A DNA stretch of 64,000 bases from Couchioplanes caeruleus. GTDB lineage: Bacteria > Actinomycetota > Actinomycetes > Mycobacteriales > Micromonosporaceae. Each line of letters opens with the position of its first letter. Positions within the stretch are counted from its first letter, which is position 1. Positions 1 to 8,709 of this stretch are shown here, piece after piece. The notes beneath the pieces were generated by a model, which was not told where the DNA came from, ran no database searches, and saw nothing but the letters and a program-made list of their open reading frames with translations. The position numbers and the translations under genes were made by a program. The stretch covers positions 4,092,001-4,156,000 of the forward strand of contig NZ_RJKL01000001.1 of the NCBI RefSeq assembly GCF_003751945.1. Reading direction: 5' to 3'.

Positions 1-1257
1 ACCATCGTCACCTCGGTGCCGCCGGCCGCCTTCGCGTGGGTCACCGGCAAGCTGCGCCGCGAGGTGTCCGTACCGGTGATCGCCTCCAACCGCATCAACC
101 GGCCCGAGATCGCCGAGCAGGTGCTCGCCGCCGGTGACGCCGACCTGATCTCGATGGCCCGGCCGCTGCTGGCCGACCCCGAGTTCGTGAACAAGGCGGC
201 GGAGGGCCGGGACCGGGAGATCATCACCTGCATCGCCTGCAACCAGGCGTGCCTCGACCACACCTTCCGGAACAAGCGCGCCACCTGCATGCTCAACCCG
301 CGGGCCGGGTACGAGACGGAGCTCGTGCTCGCACCGACCCGGACCACGAAGCGCATCGCGGTGGTCGGAGCCGGTCCCGCCGGCCTGGCGGCGGCGGTCG
401 AGCTCGCCGGCCGCGGCCACCGCGTCGAACTCTTCGAGGCCTCGGACCGGATCGGCGGACAGTTCCGTCTGGCCGCGCGAATCCCCGGCAAGGAGGACTT
501 CGCCCACACGCTCGCCTACTACGAGCACATGATCGAGGTCCGGGGCGTCACCCTCCATCTGGGCGTACGCGCCTCCGCGGCGGACCTGACCGGTTTCGAC
601 GAGGTGATCGTGGCGACCGGGGTGACTCCCCGGGTGCCGAGCATCCCCGGCACGACGCATCCGAAGGTCCTCACCTATCAGCAGGTGATCTCCGACCGGG
701 CCGCCGTGGGCGACCGCGTCGCCGTCATCGGCGCCGGCGGGATCGGGTTCGACGTCGCGGAGTTCCTGCTGCACGAGCCGGGCGAGCCGGCTGAGGAGTG
801 GATGCGACGCTGGGGCGTCACCGATCCGGCGTTGCAGCGAGGCGGCCTCACCACCAAGACGGTGGCGCCTCCCCGCCGCGAGGTCCACCTGCTGCAGCGC
901 AAATCCACATCGCTGGGCAAGGGGCTCGGCAAGACCACCGGCTGGGTGCACCGCGCCACTCTGCAGGACTCCGGTGTGACCATGCTGCGAGGGGTGGAGT
1001 ACGTCCGCATCGACGACGACGGCCTGCACATCACCGTGCCGCAAGACGCCCGCGATCCGAAGTCCCCGCGCGAGGCCCGGATCCTTGCCGTCGACACGGT
1101 CGTGATCTGCGCCGGCCAGGAGTCGGTCCGCGACCTCGTCGAGCCGCTCACCGGGCAGGGCGTGTCCGTCCACGTCATCGGCGGCGCCGACGTCGCCGCC
1201 GAGCTGGACGCAAAGCGCGCGATCAAGCAGGCGACCGAGCTCGCCGCCCGGCTCTGA
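1..1257 (+). CDS. 2,4-dienoyl-CoA reductase / NADH:flavin oxidoreductase family, 3' part
   Basis: The frame is open from base 1, so the N-terminus lies outside the window; about 418 residues are visible of a family usually near 650-700. It begins in the end of an FMN TIM barrel (ISMARPLLADPEF). A 4Fe-4S motif follows with cysteines spaced CxxCxxxC and an eleven-residue gap to the last one (CIACNQAC, then CML). A Rossmann FAD motif (VVGAGPAGLAAA) and a second dinucleotide motif (VIGAGGIGFDVAEF) come next. This is the layout of FadH-type enzymes, which reduce enoyl or dienoyl thioesters with NAD(P)H. The crotonase gene downstream fits acyl-CoA catabolism; the exact substrate is unknown. Confidence 0.85.
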   Translation, partial: TIVTSVPPAAFAWVTGKLRREVSVPVIASNRINRPEIAEQVLAAGDADLISMARPLLADPEFVNKAAEGRDREIITCIACNQACLDHTFRNKRATCMLNPRAGYETELVLAPTRTTKRIAVVGAGPAGLAAAVELAGRGHRVELFEASDRIGGQFRLAARIPGKEDFAHTLAYYEHMIEVRGVTLHLGVRASAADLTGFDEVIVATGVTPRVPSIPGTTHPKVLTYQQVISDRAAVGDRVAVIGAGGIGFDVAEFLLHEPGEPAEEWMRRWGVTDPALQRGGLTTKTVAPPRREVHLLQRKSTSLGKGLGKTTGWVHRATLQDSGVTMLRGVEYVRIDDDGLHITVPQDARDPKSPREARILAVDTVVICAGQESVRDLVEPLTGQGVSVHVIGGADVAAELDAKRAIKQATELAARL

Positions 1258-1392
1258 CCACACCTCGCCGCCGCCCGGCTCTGACCACACCTCGCCGCCG
1301 CCGTGCTCTGACCACGCCTCGCCGTCCGGCTCCGACCACGCCTCGCCGCACCCGCTCTGACCACGACTCGCCGTCCGGCTCTGACCACGAGG
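1241..1392 (+). repeat. Degenerate tandem repeat of a gene end (about six units of 24-27 bp)
   Basis: The sequence around the stop codon of the upstream oxidoreductase (CGGCTCTGACCAC followed by a CTCGCCG block) is repeated about six times up to the ribosome binding site of the next gene. Units start near 1250, 1277, 1303, 1328, 1353 and 1377. Five units keep the in-phase TCTGACCAC core and one has TCCGACCAC. It looks like slippage or unequal duplication of the 3' end into the spacer. Confidence 0.8.
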
Positions 1393-1402
1393 AGCGCATT
1401 CA

Positions 1403-2218
1403 ATGACCAGCAAACAGCCGTCGACGAGGCTCGTGACGACCCGGGTCGAGGACGCGGTCGCGCACGTCCACCTCAACCGGCCGGACAAGCTCAACGCGCT
1501 CACCCTGGACATCCTCGACGAGCTGGTCCGTACGGCGCGGTGGCTGCGCCGCGACCGTACCCTGCGGGCGGTCGTCATCGCGGGTGAGGGCGAGTCGTTC
1601 TGTTCCGGCCTGGACTTTCCGACCGTGCTGCGCACTCCTCGCCGCATCGTCGGTGCCTTCGTGCCCGCGCCCTGGCGCGGGACCAACCTCTTCCAGGAAG
1701 CCTGCTGGGCATGGCGGCGGGTTCCCGTCCCGGTGATCGCCGCGGTGCACGGGCACTGCTACGGCGGTGGCGTGCAGATCGCGCTCGGCGCGGACTTCCG
1801 CTTCGCGACACCGGACTCCAGATGGTCGGTGCTCGAAGGCAAATGGGGCATCATCCCGGACATGACCGGGATGCGCAGCCTCTCCGAGGTCGTCGGCATC
1901 GACGTCGCCAAACGTCTCACCATGACCGCGGAGGAGATCTCCGGAGCCGACGCGGCCCGCATCGGCCTCGTCACCGAGGTGCACGACGATCCGGTCGCCG
2001 CCGCCACCGCCTTCGCGCGGCAGCTCGCCACCCGGTCCCCGGACGCCGTCGCCGCCGCCAAACGACTGCTCGACGGCGCCGTGACCAGCAGTGCCCGGCG
2101 GACCTTCGCCCGGGAGAGGCGGGAACAGCTCCGGCTGCTCCTCCTCAAGAACACCCGGATCGCCCAGCGCGCCGCCCGCAGCAAGACGTCACCCGACTAC
2201 CGGCAGCGTGCGCGATGA
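1403..2218 (+). CDS. Enoyl-CoA hydratase/isomerase (crotonase) family protein
   Basis: A 271-residue protein of normal crotonase length. The N-terminal strand HVHLNRPDKLNALTL, the first oxyanion-hole segment (GESFCSGLDF) and the second (GHCYGGGVQIALGADFRF) are typical. It would act on an acyl-CoA in the cytoplasm, by hydration, isomerisation or a related reaction. The catalytic acid position lies in the WSVLEGKWGIIPD segment but substrate cannot be read from it. The ATG is preceded by GAGGAG at a good distance. It lies 145 bp after the flavin reductase on the same strand and probably belongs to the same acyl-CoA degradation unit; the PadR gene follows. Confidence 0.88.
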   Translation: MTSKQPSTRLVTTRVEDAVAHVHLNRPDKLNALTLDILDELVRTARWLRRDRTLRAVVIAGEGESFCSGLDFPTVLRTPRRIVGAFVPAPWRGTNLFQEACWAWRRVPVPVIAAVHGHCYGGGVQIALGADFRFATPDSRWSVLEGKWGIIPDMTGMRSLSEVVGIDVAKRLTMTAEEISGADAARIGLVTEVHDDPVAAATAFARQLATRSPDAVAAAKRLLDGAVTSSARRTFARERREQLRLLLLKNTRIAQRAARSKTSPDYRQRAR

Positions 2219-2254
2219 TCAGCGCCCGATTCACCACCTCGTAATCTGGAGGCC

Positions 2255-2812
2255 GTGTCGCTTCGCAACGCAGTCCTCGCCGCCCTCATCAACCGCGAGG
2301 CGTCCGGCTACGAGCTGGCCAAGCAGTTCCACGTCTCGGTCGCGAACTTCTGGACCGCCACCTCGCAGCAGCTCTACCGCGAGCTGGAGAAGATGGAGTC
2401 GGAGGGACTGCTCTCGGCGCGGGTCGTCGCCCAGCCGAAGCGCCCGGACAAGCGGCTCTACTCGCTGACCGACTCCGGACGCGACGCGCTCAACGAGTTC
2501 ACGAAGCAGGAGCCACGGCCGACGACCGTACGCGATGAGCTGCTGGTGCAGGTCGAGGCGCTGGCGCACGCCGACGTGTCCAGCGTCCGCTCCTCGATCG
2601 AGTCCCGCATCGAGTGCAGTACCCGTCGTCTGGAGACCTACGAGGCACGCCTGGCGGAGATCCTCGGCGGCCGCGGCGACGAGGAGTTCCTGAAGACCGG
2701 CAACCGCATCGGCCCCTACCTGACCCTCCAGCGCGGGATCAGCTTCGAACGCGAGAACATCGCGTGGGGCCGCATGGCCCTTGGAGTTCTCGACCGCCGC
2801 TTCCACGACTGA
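2255..2812 (+). CDS. PadR-family transcriptional regulator
   Basis: 185 residues starting at a GTG preceded by TGGAGG. An N-terminal winged helix (LAALINREASGYELAKQF, then QQLYRELEKMESEGLL and a basic wing around KRPDKRLYSLTDSG) is followed by a C-terminal helical dimerisation region with coiled-coil character. This is the two-domain PadR/Vir architecture, usually a ligand-responsive repressor. It lies 36 bp after the crotonase gene on the same strand, so it probably regulates the preceding acyl-CoA genes. The ligand is not predictable. Confidence 0.85.
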   Translation: MSLRNAVLAALINREASGYELAKQFHVSVANFWTATSQQLYRELEKMESEGLLSARVVAQPKRPDKRLYSLTDSGRDALNEFTKQEPRPTTVRDELLVQVEALAHADVSSVRSSIESRIECSTRRLETYEARLAEILGGRGDEEFLKTGNRIGPYLTLQRGISFERENIAWGRMALGVLDRRFHD

Positions 2813-2938
2813 AGCTCCGCGTTTCGTCGAGGATGAACTACGCAACCTTCATGGCGATAGATGCCGTTATCCGAAGTTATCGGCGTTAGTGAAGTTCGCT
2901 ACAGAAGTCCGCTCTGCCGGGCAGTAACTTCCCGCCGC

Positions 2939-3961
2939 ATGAAGACATCGATAACCCTCGCAACGACGTTGGCAGCCGTCATCGCCGCGGCACCGCCGGC
3001 CGCGGCAGCGTCCACCGAGGAGGCTCTGCGCCTCGACGTCACCAGCACTCTCGACGCGCCGGACCGCCGGCCGGGCGACGGCCGATGCGCCGACGAGGCC
3101 GGAGCGTGCACCCTGCGTGCCGCGGTCATGGAAGCGAACACGGCGCCGGGCTCGACCATCGTCATCCCCGCGGGCCGGTTCGCCCTATCGATCCCACCCC
3201 TGCTGGGCCGGGCATTCACCGACTACACCCTGGCCGACGCCGCGCACGGGAACCTCAAAATCTTCAAGCCCACCACCGTGACCGGCGCCGGCCAGGACCG
3301 CACCGTGATCGACGGCGCGGGCCTCGACCGCGTCTTCACGGTGCTGAACCCGGCCACGATCACCGACCTCACCATCACCGGCGGCGTCTCCGCTCCGGTC
3401 GCCTCCCTGTACAACTACTACGGCGGAGGAGGGCTGCTCAACGCCTCCGACCTGACGATGGAGCGGGTGCGCCTCACCGGCAACAGGGCCCGGTTCGGCG
3501 GGGCGGTGCAGAACATCCCGTTCACCTCCTTCACCCTGCGCGACAGCCTGGTCGACGACAACGAGGCGGGAGAAGCGGGCGGCCTGCGCTTCGACTGGAA
3601 AGGCCGGATCGAGCGTTCGACGATCACCCGCAACCGCGTGACCAACCCGTACGACCCCACCCGCCCCGGCGAACTCGCCGGCCTGGGCGGCGGAATCGAC
3701 GTGCGAGGCACGGAGACAGTGGCCGTCGTGGACTCACGAGTGACCGACAACTACGCCGAGGACGGCGGAGGCGGCATCAACATCACCCTCGGCTACGTTC
3801 CCGGCCCCGAGAACCCCTTCGGACCCGGACGGGTCACCCTGCAGGGCAGCGTCATCACCGGCAACACCAGCAGCGACGGCCCGCAGAACTGCCGTGCCGT
3901 CTGGGCCCGCATCGTCGACCTCGGCGGCAACACCGATTCCGACGGCACCTGCCGTAGCTGA
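2939..3961 (+). CDS. Secreted right-handed beta-helix protein with CSLREA-like N-terminus
   Basis: The chosen ATG gives a clear Sec signal peptide (MKTSITLATTLAAVIAAAPP, cleavage near AAAA-ST); an in-frame upstream start would bury it. The segment after it (ACTLRAAVMEANTAPG) is the CSLREA-type motif that heads extracellular polymorphic-repeat and beta-helix proteins. The rest has repeated short strands (TITGGV, RLTGNRARFGGAV, SLVDDNEAGEAGGL, SRVTDNYAEDGGGGI, SVITGNTS) with about 25-residue spacing, as in parallel beta-helix folds. About 340 residues, no membrane anchor. The role is unknown; adhesion or polysaccharide binding is possible. A strong hairpin follows the stop. Confidence 0.75.
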   Translation: MKTSITLATTLAAVIAAAPPAAAASTEEALRLDVTSTLDAPDRRPGDGRCADEAGACTLRAAVMEANTAPGSTIVIPAGRFALSIPPLLGRAFTDYTLADAAHGNLKIFKPTTVTGAGQDRTVIDGAGLDRVFTVLNPATITDLTITGGVSAPVASLYNYYGGGGLLNASDLTMERVRLTGNRARFGGAVQNIPFTSFTLRDSLVDDNEAGEAGGLRFDWKGRIERSTITRNRVTNPYDPTRPGELAGLGGGIDVRGTETVAVVDSRVTDNYAEDGGGGINITLGYVPGPENPFGPGRVTLQGSVITGNTSSDGPQNCRAVWARIVDLGGNTDSDGTCRS

Positions 3962-3978
3962 TCATTCCCGGGTCGATG

Positions 3979-4010
3979 GCGGCCGGGTGAGCCCCCACTC
4001 GCCCGGCCGC
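3979..4010 (+). terminator. Hairpin terminator after the beta-helix gene
   Basis: A 13-bp perfect GC-rich stem (arms starting GCGGCCGGGTGAG) with a six-base loop lies 18 bp after the stop. There is no T run, as usual in actinomycetes. It sits between two convergent genes and may serve both. Confidence 0.7.
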
Positions 4011-4039
4011 TACAGACCTACAGCGACTTCGACACACAC

Positions 4040-4603
4040 CTAGCCGGCGTTGCGGGCTGCTGAACGGCCGAGCTCGAGGAGAACCTCCCGGGTGATGGCC
4101 GGGTTCTGCTCCGTGACCGTGATCTTCGCCGCGCCGACCAGGACGGCCAGGCTGGTGACACCCGAATCGCTGATCGACGCCTCGTCACCGATGCCCGGCA
4201 CCTTCTCCTTGACGTACCACTTGAACTGCTCCTTGGCCTCTTCCGCCGAGGCGTACCCCTCCACGCCGATGGTCAGGCCGCCGTAGTGGCTGTCCTTCGG
4301 CTTCTCGACGACCCAGATGCACCGGTCCGGTGTGTTCGTACGGACCGACACGACCAGTCCGGTCAGCTTCTTGATCTCCGCAATGGAGAGCAGGCTGCAG
4401 GCGGCGGGCGCTGTCGCCTCCGCCGCGCCGTCCTCGGTCGGTGTGCTCTGCCCCGCCGGGCTGTCCGCGGACGGCACGCTCACCGCCGCCGCGTCGGCCG
4501 GTGCCGCCGGTGCCGGCTCGTCCGTGCCTCCGCATCCGGTCAGGACAGAGGAGGCCATCGCCAGAGCGGTGACAGCGTGGAGCTTGCCGTACTTCACAGT
4601 CAT
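4040..4603 (-). CDS. DUF3558-like secreted lipoprotein
   Basis: 187 residues from the ATG at 4603. That start gives a lipoprotein signal (MTVKYGKLHAVTALAMASSVL, lipobox LTGC), followed by a low-complexity Ala/Pro/Ser linker and a compact domain beginning ACSLLSIAEIKKLTGL. A single paired cysteine (DRCIW) and the C-terminal AITREVLLELGRSAA helix follow. This resembles DUF3558 lipoproteins of actinomycetes, whose function is not established. It is anchored outside the membrane. The open frame extends upstream, but without signal-peptide logic. Confidence 0.72.
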   Translation of the reverse strand: MTVKYGKLHAVTALAMASSVLTGCGGTDEPAPAAPADAAAVSVPSADSPAGQSTPTEDGAAEATAPAACSLLSIAEIKKLTGLVVSVRTNTPDRCIWVVEKPKDSHYGGLTIGVEGYASAEEAKEQFKWYVKEKVPGIGDEASISDSGVTSLAVLVGAAKITVTEQNPAITREVLLELGRSAARNAG

Positions 4604-4790
4604 GGCACGCGAAGCTAGTGCCGGGCGCCCCGGGACCGGGATAGGGCGAATGGCATATTCACCTGACGGGCATCCGGCGATCACCGGCCGTAGCGCCCTA
4701 GACGGGCGGCGCCGAAGGCGGGACCACCGGCGGAGAAGTCGTCGGAGACCACGGATGGGATTCATCGCTGAGACTTCGGGCGGTGCGAGC

Positions 4791-5231
4791 TCAGCCGATG
4801 CGCTCGGCCAGCGAGACGATGATCCCTTCCGGCCCCCGGACGTAGGCCATCCGCCAAGCGCCCTCGTACTCGCCGATGCCACCGACCAGTCCGTAGCCCT
4901 CGCTCGCCGCCCAGTCGACAGCGGCCTGTAAGTCGTTTACCTCGAAGGACACGTTGCGCAATCCCAGCTCGTTGGCCATGGCGGCCGGCGAGCCCGGCAC
5001 GGAGTCGGGCCGCACAAAGCGCGCGAGCTCCAGGCGGGCGCCGTCGTCGGGCGACTTCAGCATGACGATCTCGGTGCGGGAGTCGGGAATGCCGCAGACC
5101 GTCTCCAAGAACTCGCCCTCGACGAATGCCCTGCCCTCGACCTCCAGGCCGAGCGCCACGAAGAAGGCGGTCACGACATCGAGATCTGTGACCGTGATGC
5201 CGACGTGGTCGAAGCGTCGTACGTATGACAT
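4791..5231 (-). CDS. VOC-family (glyoxalase/bleomycin-resistance fold) protein
   Basis: 146 residues with the paired beta-alpha-beta-beta-beta modules of the vicinal-oxygen-chelate fold. The first begins FDHVGITVTDLDVVTAFF and the second LRNVSFEVNDLQAAVDW. Candidate metal ligands are the His of FDHVGI and the Glu of ARLELARF in module one; the C-terminal strand (GIIVSLAERI) supplies another Glu. Members are lyases, dioxygenases or antibiotic-binding proteins, so no substrate is proposed. It is a single gene, convergent to nothing obvious. Confidence 0.8.
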   Translation of the reverse strand: MSYVRRFDHVGITVTDLDVVTAFFVALGLEVEGRAFVEGEFLETVCGIPDSRTEIVMLKSPDDGARLELARFVRPDSVPGSPAAMANELGLRNVSFEVNDLQAAVDWAASEGYGLVGGIGEYEGAWRMAYVRGPEGIIVSLAERIG

Positions 5232-5439
5232 GGACCGTGCTCCCGTCGTCGTATCGAACCTGTCTCTGCCACGGCAAGGCAGCGTTCACAGTACCTAGGC
5301 CAGCCGACGGAGGCCGGTCGTCGACGCGATCCTCGGGAGAGACGCTCGGTACTCATGCGACTTTGTGGCACGGGCAGTTCGTAAGGAGAGCGCGGCCGAG
5401 CGCGACCGCCGCGGTGCGGGTCAGACGGCCGACAGCGCT

Positions 5440-6186
5440 TCACATCCGGGACTTCAGGACGTCGAACTCACAGCCAGGCAAGGACGGGTCGAAGCCGTGC
5501 TCGACCAGCCAGCGGACCGCCAGCAGGCTTCGCAACGACCACCAGGCGCGGATCACGTCGAGGTCGACGTCGGCGCCGTAGCCGGCGATGACGTCGCCCA
5601 GGTGCTCCTCGTGCCCGAGGGTCAGGATGGCGAGGTCGTACAGGGCATCGCCCTGGGCCGCCTCGGACCAGTCGATCACACCGGTGATCTCGTCACCGTC
5701 GACGAAAACATGGGTGATCTGCAGGTCGCCGTGCGTGAACACCGGTTTCCACGGCCGGAGCGCGGCCTCGGCCACCTGGCGGTTGCGCGTGACCACGTCG
5801 GCGGGAAGGACGCCGTTCGCCGCGAGCCACTCGCATTCGCCGTCGAGGTCCGATGCGATCTCGTCGCTGCTCCGACCGGGCCATGGTGGCAGCGGCGCGT
5901 CGTGCAGCATCCGTGCGGCGGCACCCGCCGCGGACCACGCCGCCGGCGACGCGGTCGACGGCTCGCCGAGGCAGCCGAGCGCCGTTCCCGGGAGGGCGGC
6001 GAGGGCGAGCACAGGCGGTTTGCGCCACAGGACCTGCGGAGTCGGAATCGGCGCCATGGCCATCGCTTCGACCTCGACGTCGGTACGCGTCTGATCAGCG
6101 TCGATCTTCAGAAACACGTCACCGACTCGCAGTGTCGCACGCTCCTGGTGAGCGACGACGACCTCGACCTCTTCCACGTCGGCCAT
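5440..6186 (-). CDS. Aminoglycoside phosphotransferase-like (APH/choline kinase fold) protein
   Basis: 248 residues from the ATG at 6186 (MADVEEVEVVV). An ATP-binding N-lobe strand (ATLRVGDVFLKID) is followed by the catalytic Brenner-type motif FTHGDLQITHVFVDGD and the metal-binding VIDWSEAAQGDALYDLA. These are the marks of small-molecule kinases of the APH family. It is slightly short for the family. Resistance to a particular drug cannot be claimed; many such proteins are housekeeping or orphan kinases. An IS remnant begins just upstream. Confidence 0.78.
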   Translation of the reverse strand: MADVEEVEVVVAHQERATLRVGDVFLKIDADQTRTDVEVEAMAMAPIPTPQVLWRKPPVLALAALPGTALGCLGEPSTASPAAWSAAGAAARMLHDAPLPPWPGRSSDEIASDLDGECEWLAANGVLPADVVTRNRQVAEAALRPWKPVFTHGDLQITHVFVDGDEITGVIDWSEAAQGDALYDLAILTLGHEEHLGDVIAGYGADVDLDVIRAWWSLRSLLAVRWLVEHGFDPSLPGCEFDVLKSRM

Positions 6187-6321
6187 CCTCGCGGAGCTGA
6201 CCAAGGACGTCACCGGGTTTATCGCGGGCGACTGCGCGGCAGACAGTCCTACCAGAACGTCGACCTCGACGAAGCCGCGCTCTACCTTCCTCAAAGGCCT
6301 CCGGCGCCGACATCATGGACA

Positions 6322-6545
6322 TCCAAGAGACCCTCGCAGCGGGTCTTCGACGCGGGCGTGCCGGCAGGCTGGGTGACGATGGGCGAGGCCTACGGGCAGT
6401 CGAAATCATTGCCGGTCTGGCTGGAAGAACACGACCAGCCGCACGTGGTCGCGACGCGCTGCAACGATGACGTGGTCACCGCCAGCATGGGCTTCGCCCG
6501 CGTCGATGAACTGATCGCCGCGCAACCGCCAATGGGTGTTGCGGA
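6322..6545 (+). pseudogene. IS701-type transposase remnant
   Basis: A start-less stretch reads DAGVPAGWVTMGEAYGQS, then LPVWLEEHDQPHVVATRCND and MGFARVDELIAAQPP. This is the conserved region of IS701-family DDE transposases around the second catalytic Asp, here WVTMGEAYG instead of the usual WVT-x-DEVYG, so that acid is lost. Both the N-terminal and C-terminal thirds are missing. It marks past insertion next to the chromate genes. Confidence 0.65.
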
Positions 6546-6620
6546 AGGGGTCCCCCCGATCACACGGTTGCCCTGCGGAAGTAACCATGGTTACATCAGT
6601 CTGATCAGGAAGGGCGGTAA

Positions 6621-7130
6621 GTGGCGGCCAGTGATCCGGGAGCGGGGCGGTGGGTGCTGCTCGCGTATCGGATGCCCCGGGAACCGTCGAGTCCTCGTAT
6701 CGCGGTGTGGCGCAAGCTGGAACGTCTCGGCGTGGCCCGGCTGGGTGACGGCCTGGTGGCGCTGCCTGCGGACGCGCGGACGCGTGAGCAGTTCGACCGG
6801 ATCGCCGAGGAGATCGGCGAGGCGCACGGATCTGCCACGGTATGGCTGGCGGAGCCGGCCACGCTCGCGCAGGAGAGGGAGATCGCCGCAGCCATGCGTG
6901 AGGCCAGGGCCGCGGAGTATCGGGCGGTGATCGACGAGGCCACCACGACCTCGGCGGCCGGTTCGCCCGCCGAGCGTGCCCGCGTGGTACGCCGACTGCG
7001 CAACGAACTTCGCCGGATTGCGCGCAGGGACTTCTTCCCTCCGCGCGAGCGCGACGCCGCCCGGACCACAGTGCAGTCCTTGGCCGACGACAACGCGCCT
7101 TCCCAGATGGCCGAACAGGAGCAGTCGTGA
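6621..7130 (+). CDS. chrB: ChrB N-terminal-domain protein (chromate resistance)
   Basis: 169 residues starting at a GTG preceded by GGAAGGGCGG. The sequence RWVLLAYRMPREPSSPRIAV, then RLGDGLVALPADARTREQF and ATVWLAEPAT, is the ChrB N-terminal domain. A positively charged helical tail (RVVRRLRNELRRIARRDFF) follows. ChrB proteins are linked with chromate-responsive regulation of chrA. Here the two ChrB domains are separate genes: the stop overlaps the GTG of the next frame (GTGA), so translation should be coupled. A degraded relative lies near 36.1-36.3 kb on the other strand. Confidence 0.82.
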   Translation: MAASDPGAGRWVLLAYRMPREPSSPRIAVWRKLERLGVARLGDGLVALPADARTREQFDRIAEEIGEAHGSATVWLAEPATLAQEREIAAAMREARAAEYRAVIDEATTTSAAGSPAERARVVRRLRNELRRIARRDFFPPRERDAARTTVQSLADDNAPSQMAEQEQS

Positions 7131-7276
7131 AATGGGCGACCCGGGCCGGAGTCCACATCGACCGTGCCGCCTGCATCTGGCTGATCCGCCGCCACATCGA
7201 CGCGGACGCCGTGTTCGTCTTCGTCGCCGATCCCTCCGCCGTGCCCGACCTGCCGCTCGACCGCCCGCCAGCCTGA
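7127..7276 (+). CDS. Truncated ChrB C-terminal-domain protein
   Basis: A 49-residue frame begins at the GTG overlapping the previous stop. It reads KWATRAGVHIDRAACIWLIR, then RHIDADAVFVFVADPSAVPD, the start of the ChrB C-terminal (chromate resistance) domain. It ends abruptly after DLPLDRPPA, where relatives continue for about another 100 residues. It is probably an internal deletion that joined the gene to chrA, leaving a non-functional or minimal product. Confidence 0.65.
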   Translation: MKWATRAGVHIDRAACIWLIRRHIDADAVFVFVADPSAVPDLPLDRPPA

Positions 7277-7308
7277 GACATGCCCGCGCAACCCCACGGA
7301 GTCCATGG

Positions 7309-8709
7309 ATGACTGCCACCGATCCCCAGCGGGACGCCGACGCGGCACCGGCTACAAGCGACGTGGTGCCGTTCCGCGACGCGGTCAAGGCCTGGTTCGC
7401 GATCTCGTTGCAGACCTTCGGCGGCCCGGCCGGGCAGATCGCCGTCATGCAACGCCACCTGGTCGACGAGCGCCGCTGGATCGGCCAACGCCGCTTCCTG
7501 CACGCCCTCAACTACTGCATGCTGCTGCCCGGTCCGGAGGCGCAGCAACTGGCGATCTACGTCGGGTGGCTGCTGAACGGCCTGCGCGGCGGCCTGGTCG
7601 CCGGCACCCTGTTCGTGCTACCCGGCGTCGTCGCCCTGCTCGCCCTGTCGGCCGTCTACGTCGGCTTCGGCGACACCAAGGTGGTCACCGCGCTGTTCGC
7701 CGGGCTCGCCCCCGCGGTGGTCGCGATCGTCGCCCAGGCGGTGTGGCGCGTTGCCGGGCGCGCGCTGAACAACCGTGTCCTCGTCGGCTTCGCGGTGCTG
7801 GCGTTCGTGGCGCTGGCCGTCTTCGGCGTGCCGTTCCCCATCGTGATCGCCGTCGCGGCCGTAGCCGGCTGGGCACTGCACCGCTGGCGGCCCGAGCTGG
7901 TCAGCACCGGTGGTGGCCACGGCACGGCCGCCGACGGCCCGCAGCCGCTGATCTCCGACGACGTGCTGCACCACGAGCAGCCCTCCGGACGCCGCGCGCT
8001 CATCATCCTCGGCGTCGGTCTGCTGGCCTGGTTCGTACCCGTCGCGCTCGTCGCCGTCACCACCGGCGCCGACAGCGTCTACACCCAGCAGGGACTGTTC
8101 TTCTCCGGCACCGCCGTGGTCACCTTCGGCGGCGCGTACGCGGTGCTGGCCTTCGTCGCGCAGCGCGCGGTCGAGCACTACGGCTGGCTGTCGGCCGGCG
8201 ACATGGTCCGCGGGCTCGCCCTGGCCGAGACCACCCCCGGCCCGCTGATCATGGTGGTGCAGTTCGTCGCCTTCCTCGGCGCCTACCACCACCCGGGTCC
8301 GCTGGACCCCTGGACCGCCGGCATCGTCGCGTCGCTGCTCACCACCTGGGTCACCTTCGTACCCTGCTTCCTGTTCATCCTGCTCGGCGCGCCGTACGTC
8401 GAGCGGCTGCGCGGCAACCACGCCCTGTCGGCGGCCCTGACCGGCATCACGGCCGCCATCGTCGGCGTCATCGCCAACCTCGGCCTCTACTTCGCCGGAC
8501 ACACGCTCTTCCGCACCACCGGGACGGTCACCACCGGACCCCTGCACCTGCAAATACCCGAACTGGACACTGTCCGGCCCGTACCCGTGGTGATCGCGCT
8601 GATCGCAGCCGTACTCATCTTCAAGGTGAAATGGTCCGTGCTGCGCGTTCTGGGAATCTGTGCGGTGCTCGGGCTCATCGCGGGGCTCGCCGGTCTCCCC
8701 GGCGTCTGA
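7309..8709 (+). CDS. chrA: Chromate efflux transporter ChrA
   Basis: 466 residues; the ATG at 7309 follows CACGGAG. The N-terminal CHR domain has FAISLQTFGGPAGQIAVMQR, then NYCMLLPGPEAQQLAIYVGW and LFVLPGVVALLAL. The second half repeats the pattern (GLFFSGTAVVTFGGAYAVLA, then DMVRGLALAETTPGPLI). This is the long two-domain ChrA type, about 10-13 membrane segments, exporting chromate. It lies 32 bp after the chrB fragments and should be transcribed with them. Confidence 0.92.
   Translation: MTATDPQRDADAAPATSDVVPFRDAVKAWFAISLQTFGGPAGQIAVMQRHLVDERRWIGQRRFLHALNYCMLLPGPEAQQLAIYVGWLLNGLRGGLVAGTLFVLPGVVALLALSAVYVGFGDTKVVTALFAGLAPAVVAIVAQAVWRVAGRALNNRVLVGFAVLAFVALAVFGVPFPIVIAVAAVAGWALHRWRPELVSTGGGHGTAADGPQPLISDDVLHHEQPSGRRALIILGVGLLAWFVPVALVAVTTGADSVYTQQGLFFSGTAVVTFGGAYAVLAFVAQRAVEHYGWLSAGDMVRGLALAETTPGPLIMVVQFVAFLGAYHHPGPLDPWTAGIVASLLTTWVTFVPCFLFILLGAPYVERLRGNHALSAALTGITAAIVGVIANLGLYFAGHTLFRTTGTVTTGPLHLQIPELDTVRPVPVVIALIAAVLIFKVKWSVLRVLGICAVLGLIAGLAGLPGV

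Noticed and set aside
5365..6310. Long plus frame opposite the phosphotransferase gene
   Set aside because: Antisense shadow; only its later part (6322-6545) shows real transposase similarity.
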